Assembly: GCA_018340805.1 (NCBI GenBank)
Contig: JACMZG010001914.1
Span: 46,440,953 to 46,504,952, forward strand
Length of the DNA: 64,000 bases
DNA from: Microvelia longipes
Lineage: Eukaryota; Arthropoda; Insecta; Hemiptera; Veliidae
Direction: 5' to 3'
Below are positions 1 through 10,865 of this stretch, piece by piece (position 1 is the stretch's first letter; each line of letters begins with the position of its first letter). The notes below the pieces were generated by a model. The model searched no databases. It was given only the letters and a program-made list of their open reading frames with translations, and was not told the origin of the DNA. A program made the position numbers and the translations under genes.

Positions 1-205
1 GTAAACATCTGTCGAATTAAAAAAAAATGTAAATTAAAGTTTAAATCATATTTAAATATTATACGGACAAAAATTAATGTTATTTGTTTCTTTTTATACT
101 AATACTTTTAATAATAATATATATAAGAGAAAAAATATTTTTAGACTTAATTTTTCTATATAAATAAAAATATGAATAAACGGTAACACCACAGACTATA
201 TATAA

Positions 206-206
<1 letters not shown>

Positions 207-300
<94 letters not shown>
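207..300. repeat. (TA)n microsatellite
   Basis: Nearly uninterrupted TA dinucleotides. Open frames across it read only Tyr-Ile and are not coding. Confidence 0.97.
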
Positions 301-301
<1 letters not shown>

Positions 302-960
302 GTACGCTACATTTTGCACACTTAGCGCCTCGAGGCGTCAATTTAGTTTAACTTTTGTAATTAACTTAATAATTTCATCAAAACACTAAAACATCTAAAC
401 TATGACTAATGATTTTATTATTATATAATGTAAAATTTAAATTCAAAATTTAATCGTTTAAAAAAACATGGATCAAATTAAATGGCCTCATAAGGATGTT
501 GTGTAATTCACAGGTGGAGTTCATGTCTGATACATTTTTGAAACCCTTCAATCATAATTTTTGAACCTGACCAGATTTAATTTTGGCATTCTTTTTTTAT
601 ATAAATTAGTGTTTAAATTAAGATATATCATGTTTCTTGGTGTTGTAAAATATATAATTTATCGAGTTGTTAGATTTTGTCGAAATGATATTCAAGTTAA
701 GTTTGCTGTATTAATTAAGAATTGAGGTCGAATTTAAATGATATTAAATGTAATAATTTGATCTCTTAACGTTTTAATCTTTTGGCGATGATTTTGAAAC
801 AAGATTATTAGATAGTTTTTAATTTTTTTTTCACTATATTATTCTGAAAAATATATTGTTGATTATAAATTCTAAATAAGCATACGTCCATAAACATAAT
901 GAATTAATATGATTAAATCATATTTAAATATTTATTTTGTTACCAATAGTATATTTCCTA
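301..960. other. AT-rich, nothing recognised
   Basis: AT-rich sequence with short homopolymers and stop codons in all frames. I see no gene, SINE or array here. Confidence 0.6.
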
Positions 961-1030
961 TTCTGCTTTTTATTGGTTCCCTACATGCTTTTTATTGGTT
1001 CTCTACATGCTTTTATTGGTTCCCTCATGC
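961..1030 (+). repeat. Short minisatellite, ~22 bp unit
   Basis: Three diverged units built on TGCTTTTTATTGGTTCCCTA stand head to tail. Confidence 0.8.
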
Positions 1031-1185
1031 TTTATTAAGAAAATATATAATAATATCTAAATCTAATTACAAAAAGAACAAATTAATGGATTTAACATTA
1101 AAACAATATTAATTTTTTAATAGCCGCAAAAGCTTTGGCTTGTGCGCAGCTTAATAAACAGATAAAAACCAATACCTTATTGATT

Positions 1186-1800
1186 TATCTGTATTACTAC
1201 ATGCTTTAATTTTACTAATTACTTTGGTGCATTTCTTTCATTACTTATTATGATTTATTTGTTTTACTACTTTCTTTAGTTTATTTCTTAATTACTTGCT
1301 TTGATTTGTTTGTTTTATCACTTGCTTTTGTTTATTTGTTTTACTACTTTCTTTAGTTTATTTCTTTAATTACTTGCTTTGATTTGTTTGTTTTATCACT
1401 TGCTTTTGTTTATTTGTTTTACTAATTTCTTTAGTTTATTTCTTTAATTACTTGCTTTGATTTGTTTTTTTATCACTTGCTTTTGTTATTTGTTTTACTA
1501 ATTTCTTTAGGTTTATTTCTTTAATTACTTGCTTTGATTTGTTTGTTTTATCACTTGCTTTTGTTTATTTGTTTTACTACTTTCTTTAGTTTATTTCTTA
1601 ATTACTTGCTTGGATTTGTTTTTTTTATCACTTGCTTTTTGTTTATTTGTTTTACTACTTTCTTTAGTTTATTTCTTTAATTACTTGCTTTGATTTGTTT
1701 TTTTTCACTTGCTTTTTGTTATTTGTTTTACTACTTCTTTAGTTTATTTCTTTAATTACTTGCTTTGATTTGTTTTTTTATCACTTGCTTTTCTTTATTT
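1186..1800 (+). repeat. Higher-order minisatellite, 78 bp = 3 x 26 bp
   Basis: The array repeats a 78-bp unit made of three related 26-bp subunits, which start ACTTGCTTTGATTTG, ACTTGCTTTTGTTTA and ACTTTCTTTAGTTTA. About seven units are present. The first ~100 bases are degenerate. Copies differ mostly by one-base indels in T runs. Confidence 0.9.
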
Positions 1801-2463
1801 GAATTTTTTGGACTCCTGAGTTTTCTGTACTTTTACAGCAACCATGTTCGGGTTTAGGCTACCTTCTATCTGGTTTTAGATATTTTTAAAAATTTAAAAT
1901 CTTACTACTTATTAGTTTATTGCTCATCATTTGTTTGTTCAAAATATTTTACAATTGACTTTGAAACATTTCATATTGTACTTGCTATCAAACTATCTTA
2001 TCTTAAAAAAGATAAAGAATTGAAATGACCTAATGAAAGTAAAGTACAACTTAAAGAGATTTAGAAGACTGAGGTCACTACTGATCTCCCAGACTGATAA
2101 GCTAGTCTATCATTTAAACAGTTTGATTTCTGTAAAGTAAACAAAACATGCATAATTCAACAACTTGTTGCTTCTCTACTTCTTGACTACGGACTTTCGC
2201 TTTTCCTTAACAAAAAAAAATGCTTAAAAAAAAGAAATAGAAGTATAACTTTCGCCGTCGCAATTATTTCTTTTGAAATTCTTGAAAAATAGAAACTTAA
2301 ATATAGATAATTTAAAATAAGTGAATGAAATATTTTACTATAGATGGTTTTTATGAATGAATGCGTACTTTGTGATTATTGTAAGATTACTTTGCAGATG
2401 TCTTGCTATTACATAATAGCACTTTCACTATCATGATAGCGAATTAAATAATAAAATTTAATA

Positions 2464-2665
2464 AATTTATACCGAACTGGTACCTTAGTGGTAAAGCGCT
2501 CTCCTTTGGACCTGGATGTCGAGGGTTCAAATCCAGAGGACCTTAATATGAGGATATTTCTTGTACCGCATATTCAGGAGGTCTTGAATTCAAGGGTAGC
2601 CAACTTTCTTGAATTCAAGAAAGTGGAGCCGGGCTTAGTAACGTAAGTGACTTGGAACGAACGAA
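2464..2665 (+). mobile_element. tRNA-derived SINE (SINE-A), head copy
   Basis: A tRNA-like head carries an A box around GGTACCTTAGTGGTAAAGCG and a B box, GGGTTCAAATCC. A body follows with 'gaggatatttcttgtaccgc' and a CTTGAATTCAAG palindrome, ending near 'aacgtaagtgactt'. The sequence 'aaataataaaat' occurs just before it (about 2449-2460) and again after it (about 2668-2679), as expected for a target-site duplication. A second copy starts immediately afterwards. It lacks the longer 3' body seen in the next copy. Confidence 0.85.
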
Positions 2666-2679
2666 CTAAATAATAAAAT

Positions 2680-3330
2680 GTATACCGAACTGGTACCTCA
2701 GTTGTGAAGCGCCCTCCTTTGGTCCTGGATGTCGAGGGTTCAAATCCAGCCGGGAGAGGACCTTAAAATGAGGATATTTCTTGTACCGCACATTCAGGAG
2801 GTCTTGAATTCAGGGTAGCCAACTTTCTTGAATTCAAGAAAGTGGAGCCGGAGCACGAGTAACGTAAGTGACTAGGAACAAAGCTGCTCGGTTCTTGATG
2901 ATAGACGTCTCCTAGTTGCACTGCGGAGCTTTGACTTTCAGGTCAGGGCTACAGAATAAGTTTGTGCACACTGTCGTCGGGTTGCTAGAGTTCTCTGTTA
3001 GGTGGCGCTGGACTAGCCAGAGCGGTGAGCCTAGCTAGAGTCTGGTGATGCTAGAGGTACTGATGAGATTGGTGAGACTGGTTAAACGAGAGTGGGCCAA
3101 TAGAGACTAATGTGATCAGAGGAGCTAGTAAGACTAGAAACTAAGCACACTGTGAACTAGTAGTCTGCGCTGGCCAGAGCACTGAGCCTAGCCAGTCTAG
3201 CTGGTCTGGATGCACTAAGGGCACTATGAACTTGTCATTTGTGCCGACACCATGTACGGAGGGTGTGCTTCCTAGATGATTTTATATGTACAAACTCTGG
3301 GGCAGATTAGTTGAGTGAGATAGGTTAAGA
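2680..3330 (+). mobile_element. tRNA-derived long SINE (SINE-A), extended copy
   Basis: It has the same tRNA-like head as the preceding copy (B box GGGTTCAAATCC), followed by ~450 bp of GC-richer sequence. That body includes two diverged modules with 'cagagcggtgagcctagc' and 'gcacactgtgaactagt'. The minus-strand copy at 26250-27125 carries the same parts in the same order, which defines a shared ~0.65-0.9 kb non-autonomous element. No open reading frame is conserved between the copies. Confidence 0.85.
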
Positions 3331-4660
3331 AAAAAATCGGGTAGAGGGTACCTCAAAACTTTTTCTTTCCTTATTGCATTCGCTACGGTTATCCTATGTA
3401 CTTATTTATTATACAATTTCTTCTTATTTATGTCAATTTTCAATTTAACAGGATAATGATTCATTCTTACAGAGTTTTAAAAAAGCGTTTTACCTGCCAT
3501 TTGATTAAAATCGAACTAACATTGATTATGAGACGAAACCAAAATCTACTAGATTATAAGTAACAAAATCGATGGATAATTTTCCCGCGTTTTATGACAC
3601 CTGGAAATTTTTGCTAAGTCATTAATGACGTCATAAATAAATTATTTTCCGGATAACACAACTAACACTATGAAGAGAAAGTCTAAGTAAAGAACAGTGA
3701 TACCAACAATGAATCATATTCCTGACGTATTTACTATTTCCTTTATTGTGACTTTTACTTAATGTTTTTATAAATCCTAACTTGTTTTTACTTGGAATCA
3801 ACTCTGCTATCCATGTGAACCATTTTAATTTTAATCATATCTTTTCATTTTTTTCTTGATTTTTTTCTGTTTTAAACAAGAAAAAGAAAGAAGCATGTTT
3901 AAAACTTAACTTAATTTTTCATTTGTTATCGATAATCTTTTACAAGATTTCTTAAATCTTGTTTTATTAATCTTTTTTAGTTCCTTATTTCAACTAAATT
4001 TTTCCTTTATTTTTACTTTTCTATATTTTTATTACTTTTGTTTGAAAAATTCATTTAACTATAAACAAATTTTTCAAAGAACACAATTTAAAACTTCAAT
4101 TCTATTTACAATTGCTGCCATTTTCTCACAAAGGAAAATTTCACTTTTACAAGGATTTATAAAATGGAACATTAAATATTTTGAAATAAAAAATAAAGCT
4201 TATGGTTTTGTGAATGTTACAATTGTAACAGTTGGTAGCACTTGTATTGTCAGTACAAATTTATTGCACATTTTAATTTTTAGATATTTCTTTAGATTAT
4301 TGTTGGCATTAGGATAATCTTCTTTGTAATTTGTGTCATTTTAAGTTTGCTTAATGTTTTATTTCTGTCATTCAATGGAATTACACTTTTTCCTTTATAT
4401 GAGCACTTTTTTTTTGTTAGCGTTACACAACGTTAAATGATTCATTTATGACACAGGTTTATTACCTTCACTGCTCTAATTTTGATTTATTTTCATTTAT
4501 TTATGCTTTTTGATTTTTCTTACAGAGAAACGATTTGTAATAAAAAATATATGTTTAGTATTTTTTTTACTGAATCTTAATAACTCTTAAGTTTTATACG
4601 ATTTTTAAAAATTCGTCAAAAACCAGAAAATAATCCAATCGAGTTGAAATTTAGTACAAG
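3331..4660. other. AT-rich, no gene seen
   Basis: The stretch opens with a minus-strand end fragment of repeat R (about 3325-3355). The rest is AT-rich single-copy-looking sequence. The longest frame, 4042-4317, begins at TTG and resembles no family I know. Confidence 0.6.
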
Positions 4661-4667
4661 TGAATAC

Positions 4668-5030
4668 CTTAACTTAATAAATAAGTACACAAAGTTTACC
4701 TTTACTTAATAAAAGTAACAAAGTTTACCTTTACTTAATAAATAAGTACACAAAGTTTACCTTTACTTAATAAATAAGTACACAAAGTTTACCTTTACTT
4801 AATAAATAAGTACACAAAGTTTACCTTTACTTAATAAATAAGTACACAAAGTTTACCTTTACTTAATAAATAAGTACACAAAGTTTACCTTTACTTAATA
4901 AATAGTACACAAAGTTTACCTTACTTAATAAATAAGTACAGAAAAGTTTACCTTTACTTAATTAATAAGTACACAAAGTTTAACTTAATAAATAAGTACA
5001 CAAAGTTACCTTTACTTAATACACAAAGTT
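4668..5030 (+). repeat. Minisatellite, 32 bp unit
   Basis: About eleven head-to-tail units of ACACAAAGTTTACCTTTACT plus TAATAAATAAGT. Several units are shortened by one or a few bases. Confidence 0.93.
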
Positions 5031-5175
5031 TCGTTTCAATACGACAAGTATATCCATAATTTTTGTTGGATCATAAAAGTTAAGTTGCATTGAGCGTGGT
5101 CAGTGCTGTATAGGTGACCGCTGAGAATGAAAGGGATGCATTTACTGTGTATCGAGTCCGAAGAAACTTACTAAA
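5031..5175 (+). mobile_element. 5S rRNA-derived SINE, copy 1
   Basis: The segment AAAGTTAAGTTGCATTGAGC...GGTCAGTGCTGTATAGGTGACCGC matches the 5S rRNA internal control region (A box, intermediate element, C box) in order and spacing. The 5' end has 'cgtttcaatacgacaagtat', shared with the copies at 30018 and 35375. It ends near 'atcgagtccgaag', a decayed form of the family's 3' hairpin. It is too diverged to be a working 5S gene. Confidence 0.75.
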
Positions 5176-5198
5176 GTCAGTTCGAATCATTTACAATG

Positions 5199-5754
5199 TA
5201 TGGGAACTTAAAATAATACTATATATAGAAGGAGCACTACTGATAACACGAAAGGCGGTTCACTGGTGGTCTTACGTAATGCTGCCACCCTAACAATATA
5301 AATTTTCTTATAAAAAAAAGTTGGCAATACTTCCGGTTGCTGAATTATTATGTTCTATTATTAATTAATGATTGATTATTCATAAAATACTAATATAAAT
5401 ATCGGTGCATTACAATATTGTAAGCATTTTAAATTTTAGGTTAACGTTTTTAATTAAAATTATATTACAAGTAGTCCTCGTCAACTAAATGTAGATTCTT
5501 GTATTCCGCTATCCTTTTGCCATCCAAGAGTGGTTTTGTTAAATACTCAGCAGGTGTTTTAAGTTATTATAGTTGTTCTTTACGATATTTCTTCATAAAT
5601 GGATATTTTATGAAACATATTTAAAATAATGTTTTGTTGTTAGGGTGGTACCCCTACTTATGATCACCAGTCAACCGGCTTTCGTGTTATCTCAATTACA
5701 TTGTGTTTACGGTCATATGCTCCTTCTATATTAGTATTATTTTAAGTATAGGAA
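5199..5754. mobile_element. Foldback element, ~100-bp inverted arms
   Basis: Bases 5199-5298 and 5638-5754 are inverted copies sharing 'aacacgaaaggcggttcac', 'agaaggagca' and 'ccaccctaaca'. The right arm carries ~20 extra bases. The 340-bp middle shows no coding potential. Confidence 0.7.
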
Positions 5755-6361
5755 TGACCTTCCCTTTTTAATAAACAATAGAATCAACAAGTGGCTTCAT
5801 AATATTTCTCAAGCAACATGTTGCAGTAGAAATTTGGTAAATATTATAATCTGAGGATGAGTGTATCGAGTCTGATGTGAAGAGGAACAGTTCCCAGGTA
5901 CGTCCCCCGTACCCAATTTTTTAATTTTACGGAAATATGCGTATTTTATAAAATATTTATCATAGCTGCACAATGTCTTGAGTTTCTATTTTGGGGTTTT
6001 ACCGTGTACTGGTATCGACTTTATCTTTATCCTATACTAATCTTCTATTCAACACCTTGAGGCTTCTCTATTATTATACTATCAACTAATATCTTGTTCA
6101 TTTTATAATTGTTGTTCGAAATAATCTAGATTTTTACCATTTGAGTAAATGTCACAGGACGTACGGTTAATTTACGCTACGCGAGGTAATTTGATGGTTT
6201 ACATCAGATTGTGTTGACCTTGTTTTGTGTCTTGTTTTTGACTGATTTCCTTCATAGTGGAGGTTTCAATTCGAATAATTTACAATGTATGGGAATCACC
6301 TTCCCTTTTTAAATAAACAATAGAATCAACAAGTGGCTTCATAATATTTCTCAAGCAACAG
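5752..6361 (+). repeat. Pair of ~70-bp direct repeats
   Basis: Bases 5752-5820 and 6291-6361 are almost identical (both contain 'tcaacaagtggcttcataat'). They bracket ~470 bp that holds a repeat R end fragment at 5865-5925. The bases before the second repeat (6271-6290) also match those before 5205, which links this unit to the neighbouring foldback element. Confidence 0.75.
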
Positions 6362-6547
6362 GTAGGTATTATTTAAAAGCTTTAAAATGTAAACAAAACT
6401 ATTGTTAAGTTATTGCTATAGTAAAACGGAGTAAATTGAGTTCTGGTCATCCTTTATCTCTAAGGTTACTTTGTAAATTTTTACTTTTTCTGATTTATAC
6501 CGATGGTAAATAGGAAAAGTATTTGTATTTATAAGATTCAACGATAG

Positions 6548-7028
6548 GCGCGGTCGAATATCCACGGCTTCTAGAACATTGGATCACCAACTTTTTTTAT
6601 AAACTTTTTTTTCAAAATTTTCAGTAATTAGCCGAATTTGTGATAAATGAAGGCTATTTCCGAATCTGCACGCTCTTTTGTTAATCTCAAAGAGTATTTA
6701 CATTCACTCAACGATTTATTTTTAATCTAACTTGGTACATACATAACTACTGTTAGACGTCAATGTTAACAAAAATATGACATGTCAAAATATAACACAA
6801 AATATTGACGTCTAACAGTAGTTATGTATGTACCAAGTTAGATTAAAAATAAATCGTTGAGTGAATGTAAATACTCTTTGAGATTAACCAAAAAAGCGTG
6901 CAGATTACGGAAATAGGCTTCATTTATCACAAATCCGGCTAATTACTGAAAAGTTTGAAAAAAAAAGTTATAAAAAAAGGTTTGTTGGTGATCCAATGTT
7001 CTAGAAGGCCGTGGATATTCGACCGCGC
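6548..7028. mobile_element. 481-bp foldback element (MITE-like)
   Basis: Two ~215-225 bp arms (6548-6762 and 6803-7028) are near-perfect inverted copies around a ~40-base centre. The ends read GCGCGGTCGAATATCCACGG and its complement. Thirteen bases, 'ttataaRattcaa', occur at 6529-6541 and 7029-7041 with one mismatch, a probable target-site duplication, although six unmatched bases separate the left one from the arm. No protein is encoded. Confidence 0.85.
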
Positions 7029-7505
7029 TTATAAAATTCAAAACATAACCTGACTTACAGTGTTGCCAAAGTAGGGAATTTTTTTTTTCTTAAAAGAAGG
7101 GATTTTCTGTTAAAAAAAGAGGGTTGAAAGCATTGAGATTTTGGCGGGCTGTCGGTTGACTTTGGACGTGAGTTATATTATAGTAATTAATAAAAAGAAA
7201 GTCTTATAAAATTACAATATAATTTTTCTAAATATTTTCGTCAGCAAAAATATAAATAAATGATGCGTAAAAAGTATTTTAAGTTTATATACTTAAAATA
7301 GACCACAGCGCTATGCTGATTTAGATCTAATTTAATCTAAACAAAATGTATGTATCATATTGTATTGCATTTATGATCTAATAAATGGTTATTCATTCAT
7401 TCATTCATTGTATTTGCACTAAAAATCGGAATCCAGGATTTCCCAAGAAATATCAGTTTCAGGGGTTTTAAGACTGGTTTTCACAAAGTTGTTTGTCTTT
7501 CTGTA

Positions 7506-8167
7506 TAGACCAAGAGCCCAGGGGTGTTTTGTTAATAAAAAGTGTAATGGCTGGAACCGGTCTCAATTTTTCGTAAATACCTTCCTGAACAAGGATCTGC
7601 AATCTGCCGACTCGTATCGGATGGGTGTCCCAGGCAGAACGCACTTTAGGGTCAAAGGTTCTGCCTGGGACACCCATCCGATACGAGTTGGCAGAATTGC
7701 AGATCCTTGTTCAGGAAGGTATTTACGAAAAATTAAACCCGTTTCCAGCCATTACACTTTTTATTAACTTAAGTGGTAAATTTGACCCCTAAAGTGCGTT
7801 CTGCCTGGGACACCCATCCGATACGAGTCGGCAGAATTGCAGATCCTTGTTCAGGAAGGTATTACGAAAAATTGAGACCGGTTCCTGCCATTTCACTTTT
7901 TTGCCATGCATTTCAGCTCTGTCGGCGCCCTGATGAGTTAGGCGTAACGAAACAGAGTGGGACATGACATTATGTTGAGCCATCAATGATGACGAATGTC
8001 GAATGATGGAACAGTTCCAGATGTAGCATTGCATTTGCTTGTTACATTTCCTAGGTGTCTCTCCCACAATTATATTGTGTCAACTATTCATGTTTTGCAA
8101 AACTCGGTAGTATCTAAATGATATATTTCACTTTTTATTAACAAAACACCCCTGGGCTCTTGGTCTA
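7506..8167. mobile_element. Foldback element carrying a hammerhead-like ribozyme
   Basis: The termini are inverted copies: TAGACCAAGAGCCCAGGGGT at 7506 and its complement ending at 8167. The trinucleotide GTA flanks both ends (7503-7505, 8168-8170). Inside, the left arm (to ~7650) is repeated twice in inverted orientation (7659-7770 and 7796-7901), so one left arm faces two right arms. Bases 7902-8125 are unique and contain the ribozyme core. Open frames here are by-products of the palindrome. Confidence 0.85.
7917..7957 (+). ncRNA. Candidate hammerhead ribozyme core
   Basis: Every conserved hammerhead position is present in order. CTCTG (7917-7921) is the 5' strand of helix III. T7922 and C7923 give the GUC cleavage site. 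GGCGCC (7924-7929) sits where helix I should be. CTGATGA is at 7930-7936. Helix II is GTTA, loop GGCG, TAAC (7937-7948). GAAA (7949-7952) is followed by CAGAG (7953-7957), which closes helix III. The weak point is helix I, only six self-complementary bases, which could pair between two molecules but hardly within one. Hammerheads are known in Penelope-like elements, retrozymes and some SINEs. Confidence 0.7.
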
Positions 8168-8171
8168 GTAT

Positions 8172-8450
8172 GTGTGTATTAAAGAGTTTCATAAACCGTC
8201 AAAAAAGAATCAAGAAAGTTCAGGCAGCACAACTAGACCTATTTTTTGTACTAAATTTCAACTCTCTAGCATAAACACACTAGGAGCTACGATGATTGGA
8301 AAAACACTCACAGGCAGACAGACATCATGATAAAAACCACTCAGGAAATGCCTGAAACGGATTATTATGATAAAACCTCGGTCTCAGATATTTAGAACGA
8401 TCACAATACTTTCCCTTATACTTACGGTCGTAGGTAAAAAGAAGTAGGTA
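8172..8450 (-). repeat. Dispersed repeat R, minus copy
   Basis: Read on the minus strand, it follows the R order: 'tttaccta..ccgtaagtat', 'accgaggtttta', 'cgtttcaggcat', 'tcctgagtggtttt', 'tctgtctgcctgtgagtg', 'catcgtagctcctagtgtgt', 'tatgctagagagttgaaatt'. R recurs at least twelve times in the window. It has no coding sequence and no clear polymerase III promoter. Confidence 0.8.
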
Positions 8451-8847
8451 ATAATTTTTTTTAATTGAAACCAGGAAAATAGGAAACAGAATTATATTCA
8501 AGGACATAAAAATATGGAAATCATTTGCGCAGCGTGGAAACTTACGATTGTACAAAATTACATTGGAAATAAATAAAACAAATACCTGTTGCTTTATCAT
8601 AAGTTCCTTTTAAATGAGTAATGCAGGTACAGCGGTGTAAGAGTGATGTAACCAACATGATTTAAACAAAACAACAACTTATTGTACATTGTACTCTTAT
8701 TTTACATTTGCTTTGTGTGTTTTCTACTCTTTTCAAAGTAATAATGTTAAGTATCATTTCTATAATTGACATAAATATATATTGTATAATATATTCACTA
8801 AGGTATTTATTATATCCTTAGAGTGAGCGTGAATGGAGTCCATTATA

Positions 8848-9120
8848 AATAATGAAAGAAAAGAAGTATCTCTACAAAATAAAACTTTATTGGCAAAGCG
8901 CTTTCAACCTAACTAGAGGCCATCATCAGTGCAAAACCGTTGAGATGTTAAAGAAGAAGAGAAGTGAGTCTATGTTTTCTATTAGATATGAGAGTCATAC
9001 ACATATCATGTTTTGTTTACATCTCAACGGTTTTGCACTGATGATGGCCTCTAGTTAGGTTGAAAGCGCTTTGCCAATAAAGTTTTGTTTTGTGGAGAGA
9101 CTTCTTTTCTTTCATTATTT
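8848..9120. mobile_element. Palindrome with paired hammerhead-like boxes
   Basis: Arms 8848-8949 and 9018-9120 are inverted copies around ~70 unrelated bases. The right arm has CTGATGA (9038-9044), a five-pair stem GGCCT/AGGTT and GAAA (9062-9065). The left arm has the same boxes on the minus strand (8902-8929). One extra T after CTGATGA departs from the canonical hammerhead. The arm end 'ttgccaataaagtttt..tgtggagag' is shared with the hairpin at 21001-21079. Confidence 0.75.
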
Positions 9121-9191
9121 TTAAGGTATTTATTATTACTGTTGTTTATTTCCTTTATTTCACCGACTGATTAGCTCATCATTGATTTATA

Positions 9192-9428
9192 CTTTTCCTC
9201 ATTTATACCGTAAGTATATAGGAAAAGCATTGTGTTTGCAAACTGCAAACAAATCCGAAACCGGGATGTCACCGGAATATTTTTTATGACGTCATTAACC
9301 CGCAATAATGAATAAGCAAAAATTTCGATAGATCATAAAACGCGATAAACGTGGCGATGCGATTGAAATAATGCACGCATGTAGCTATGTATAAGACTAA
9401 CATATGTGCCAAATTTCATTTCATCATA
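9192..9428 (+). repeat. Dispersed repeat R, internally deleted
   Basis: It starts CTTTTCCTCATTTATACCGT, then 'aaatccgaaaccgggat', 'atgacgtcattaaccc' and 'taacatatgtgccaaatttc'. The middle block (the 'gtctgtctgtatgtgtg' part) is missing. Confidence 0.8.
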
Positions 9429-10084
9429 AGTATAAGTATAAGTATAAGTTAAATTAGTCAGCATTAATTAGTTCAATTTTTATTGAATGACTTGTTTACG
9501 ATTTTTAAAAAATTGTAAAAAATCGGAAAATAATCTACTTGTTTTTACTCTTTTTTCTTCTTGTTTATTTTTTATATTTTAAACTTACTGTTTAGTATTA
9601 ATCTTTTAGTAAACTAATTAAGATGCATGAAGGCTTTGGAAGGTTATTAATTACTTTAAGATCCATTAATTTATAAAACGGAATAACATGGGAAGACTTA
9701 GGAAGATGAAGAAGATGAAAGTATTGGGAGGCAACTCTATCCCACACAGACAGGGTGCCTTGAAAATGTTGGAAGACAATATTAATATCTATGATAATCT
9801 TGATCATTATGTCCACTCAGATTATTGTTTTATTATCTCTAGCTAAGATTTATAAACATTGTAAAGTCAATACAGCATCTCTATGTACACAATAAGCTAT
9901 GAAACACAAGTACAGGAGACTTTGAAGAACAATAGATCCATAGGGTGTGTTTGGCTTCAGAGTTTTCTATGAAACCAAGAACGGAAATGAAGATTGGTCT
10001 TTAAAATGCACATTCGAACTAAGGACAAATTCTTTAGTGTTAGACGTGTGCAATATGCATTTTTTGTAATATGCACTTATGCTT

Positions 10085-10865
10085 CTTCTCTTCATGGTGT
10101 GATGTAATATTTTAGCTTATGCTGTGTCTATTCTTGGTATACTGTTTTGTTTGTGCTTATGCTTCCTCTGTTCATAGTCTGATTTATTGTTTGTGCTTAT
10201 GCTTCCTCTGTTCATAGTCTGATTTATTGTTTGTGCTTATGCTTCCCTGTTCATAGTCTGATTTATTGTTTGTGCTTATGCTTCCTTTGTTTATAGACTG
10301 ATTTATTGTTTGTGCTTATACTTCCTCTGTTCATAGTCTGATTTATTGTTTGTGCTTATGCTTCCTCTGGTCATAGTCTGATTTATTGTTTGTGCTTATG
10401 CTTCCTCTGTTCATAGTCTGATTTATTGTTTGTGCTTATGCTTCCTCTGTTCATAGTCTGATTTATTGTTTGCTTATGCTTCTGTCATAGTCTCTTCTTC
10501 ATAGTCTGATTTATTGTTTGTGCTTATACTTCCTCTGTTCATAGTCTGATTTATTTTTTGTGCTTATGCTTCCTCTGTTCATAGTCTGATTTATTGTTTG
10601 TGCTTATGCTTCCTCTGATCATAGTCTGATTAATTGTTTGTGCTGCTTCTGTTCATAGTCTGATTTATTGTTTGTGCTTATGCTTCCTCCTGATTTATAT
10701 GCTTATAGTCTGATTTATTGTTTGTGCTTATGCTTCCTCTGTTCATAGTCTGATTATTGTTTGTGCTTATGCTTCCTCTGTTTATAGTCTGATTTATTGT
10801 TTGTGCTTATGCTTCATCTCTTCGTGGTCTGCTTTATTGTTTGTGCTTATGCTTTCTCTCTATGT
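10085..10865 (+). repeat. Minisatellite, 40 bp unit
   Basis: About 18 head-to-tail units of TTTGTGCTTATGCTTCCTCT plus GTTCATAGTCTGATTTATTG. The ends are more diverged than the middle, and some units are truncated. Confidence 0.95.

Noticed and set aside
156..341. 61-residue minus-strand frame
   Set aside because: It translates a (TA)n microsatellite as repeated Tyr-Ile.
2464..2535. Functional tRNA gene (also heads at 12646, 17376, 28375 and 39772)
   Set aside because: A and B boxes are present but the acceptor and anticodon stems do not fold, and each head continues into a shared SINE body.
3062..3095. CTGATGAG followed by a stem-like stretch as a second hammerhead
   Set aside because: No GAAA follows the stem and the other SINE-A copy does not preserve the pairing.
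4042..4317. 91-residue frame
   Set aside because: It starts at TTG, has no domain and AT-driven composition, and sits in an unassigned AT-rich stretch of a eukaryotic genome.
7468..8067. Several overlapping frames on both strands with shared peptide words
   Set aside because: They arise because the foldback arms are copied in both orientations. The arms, not a protein, are conserved.
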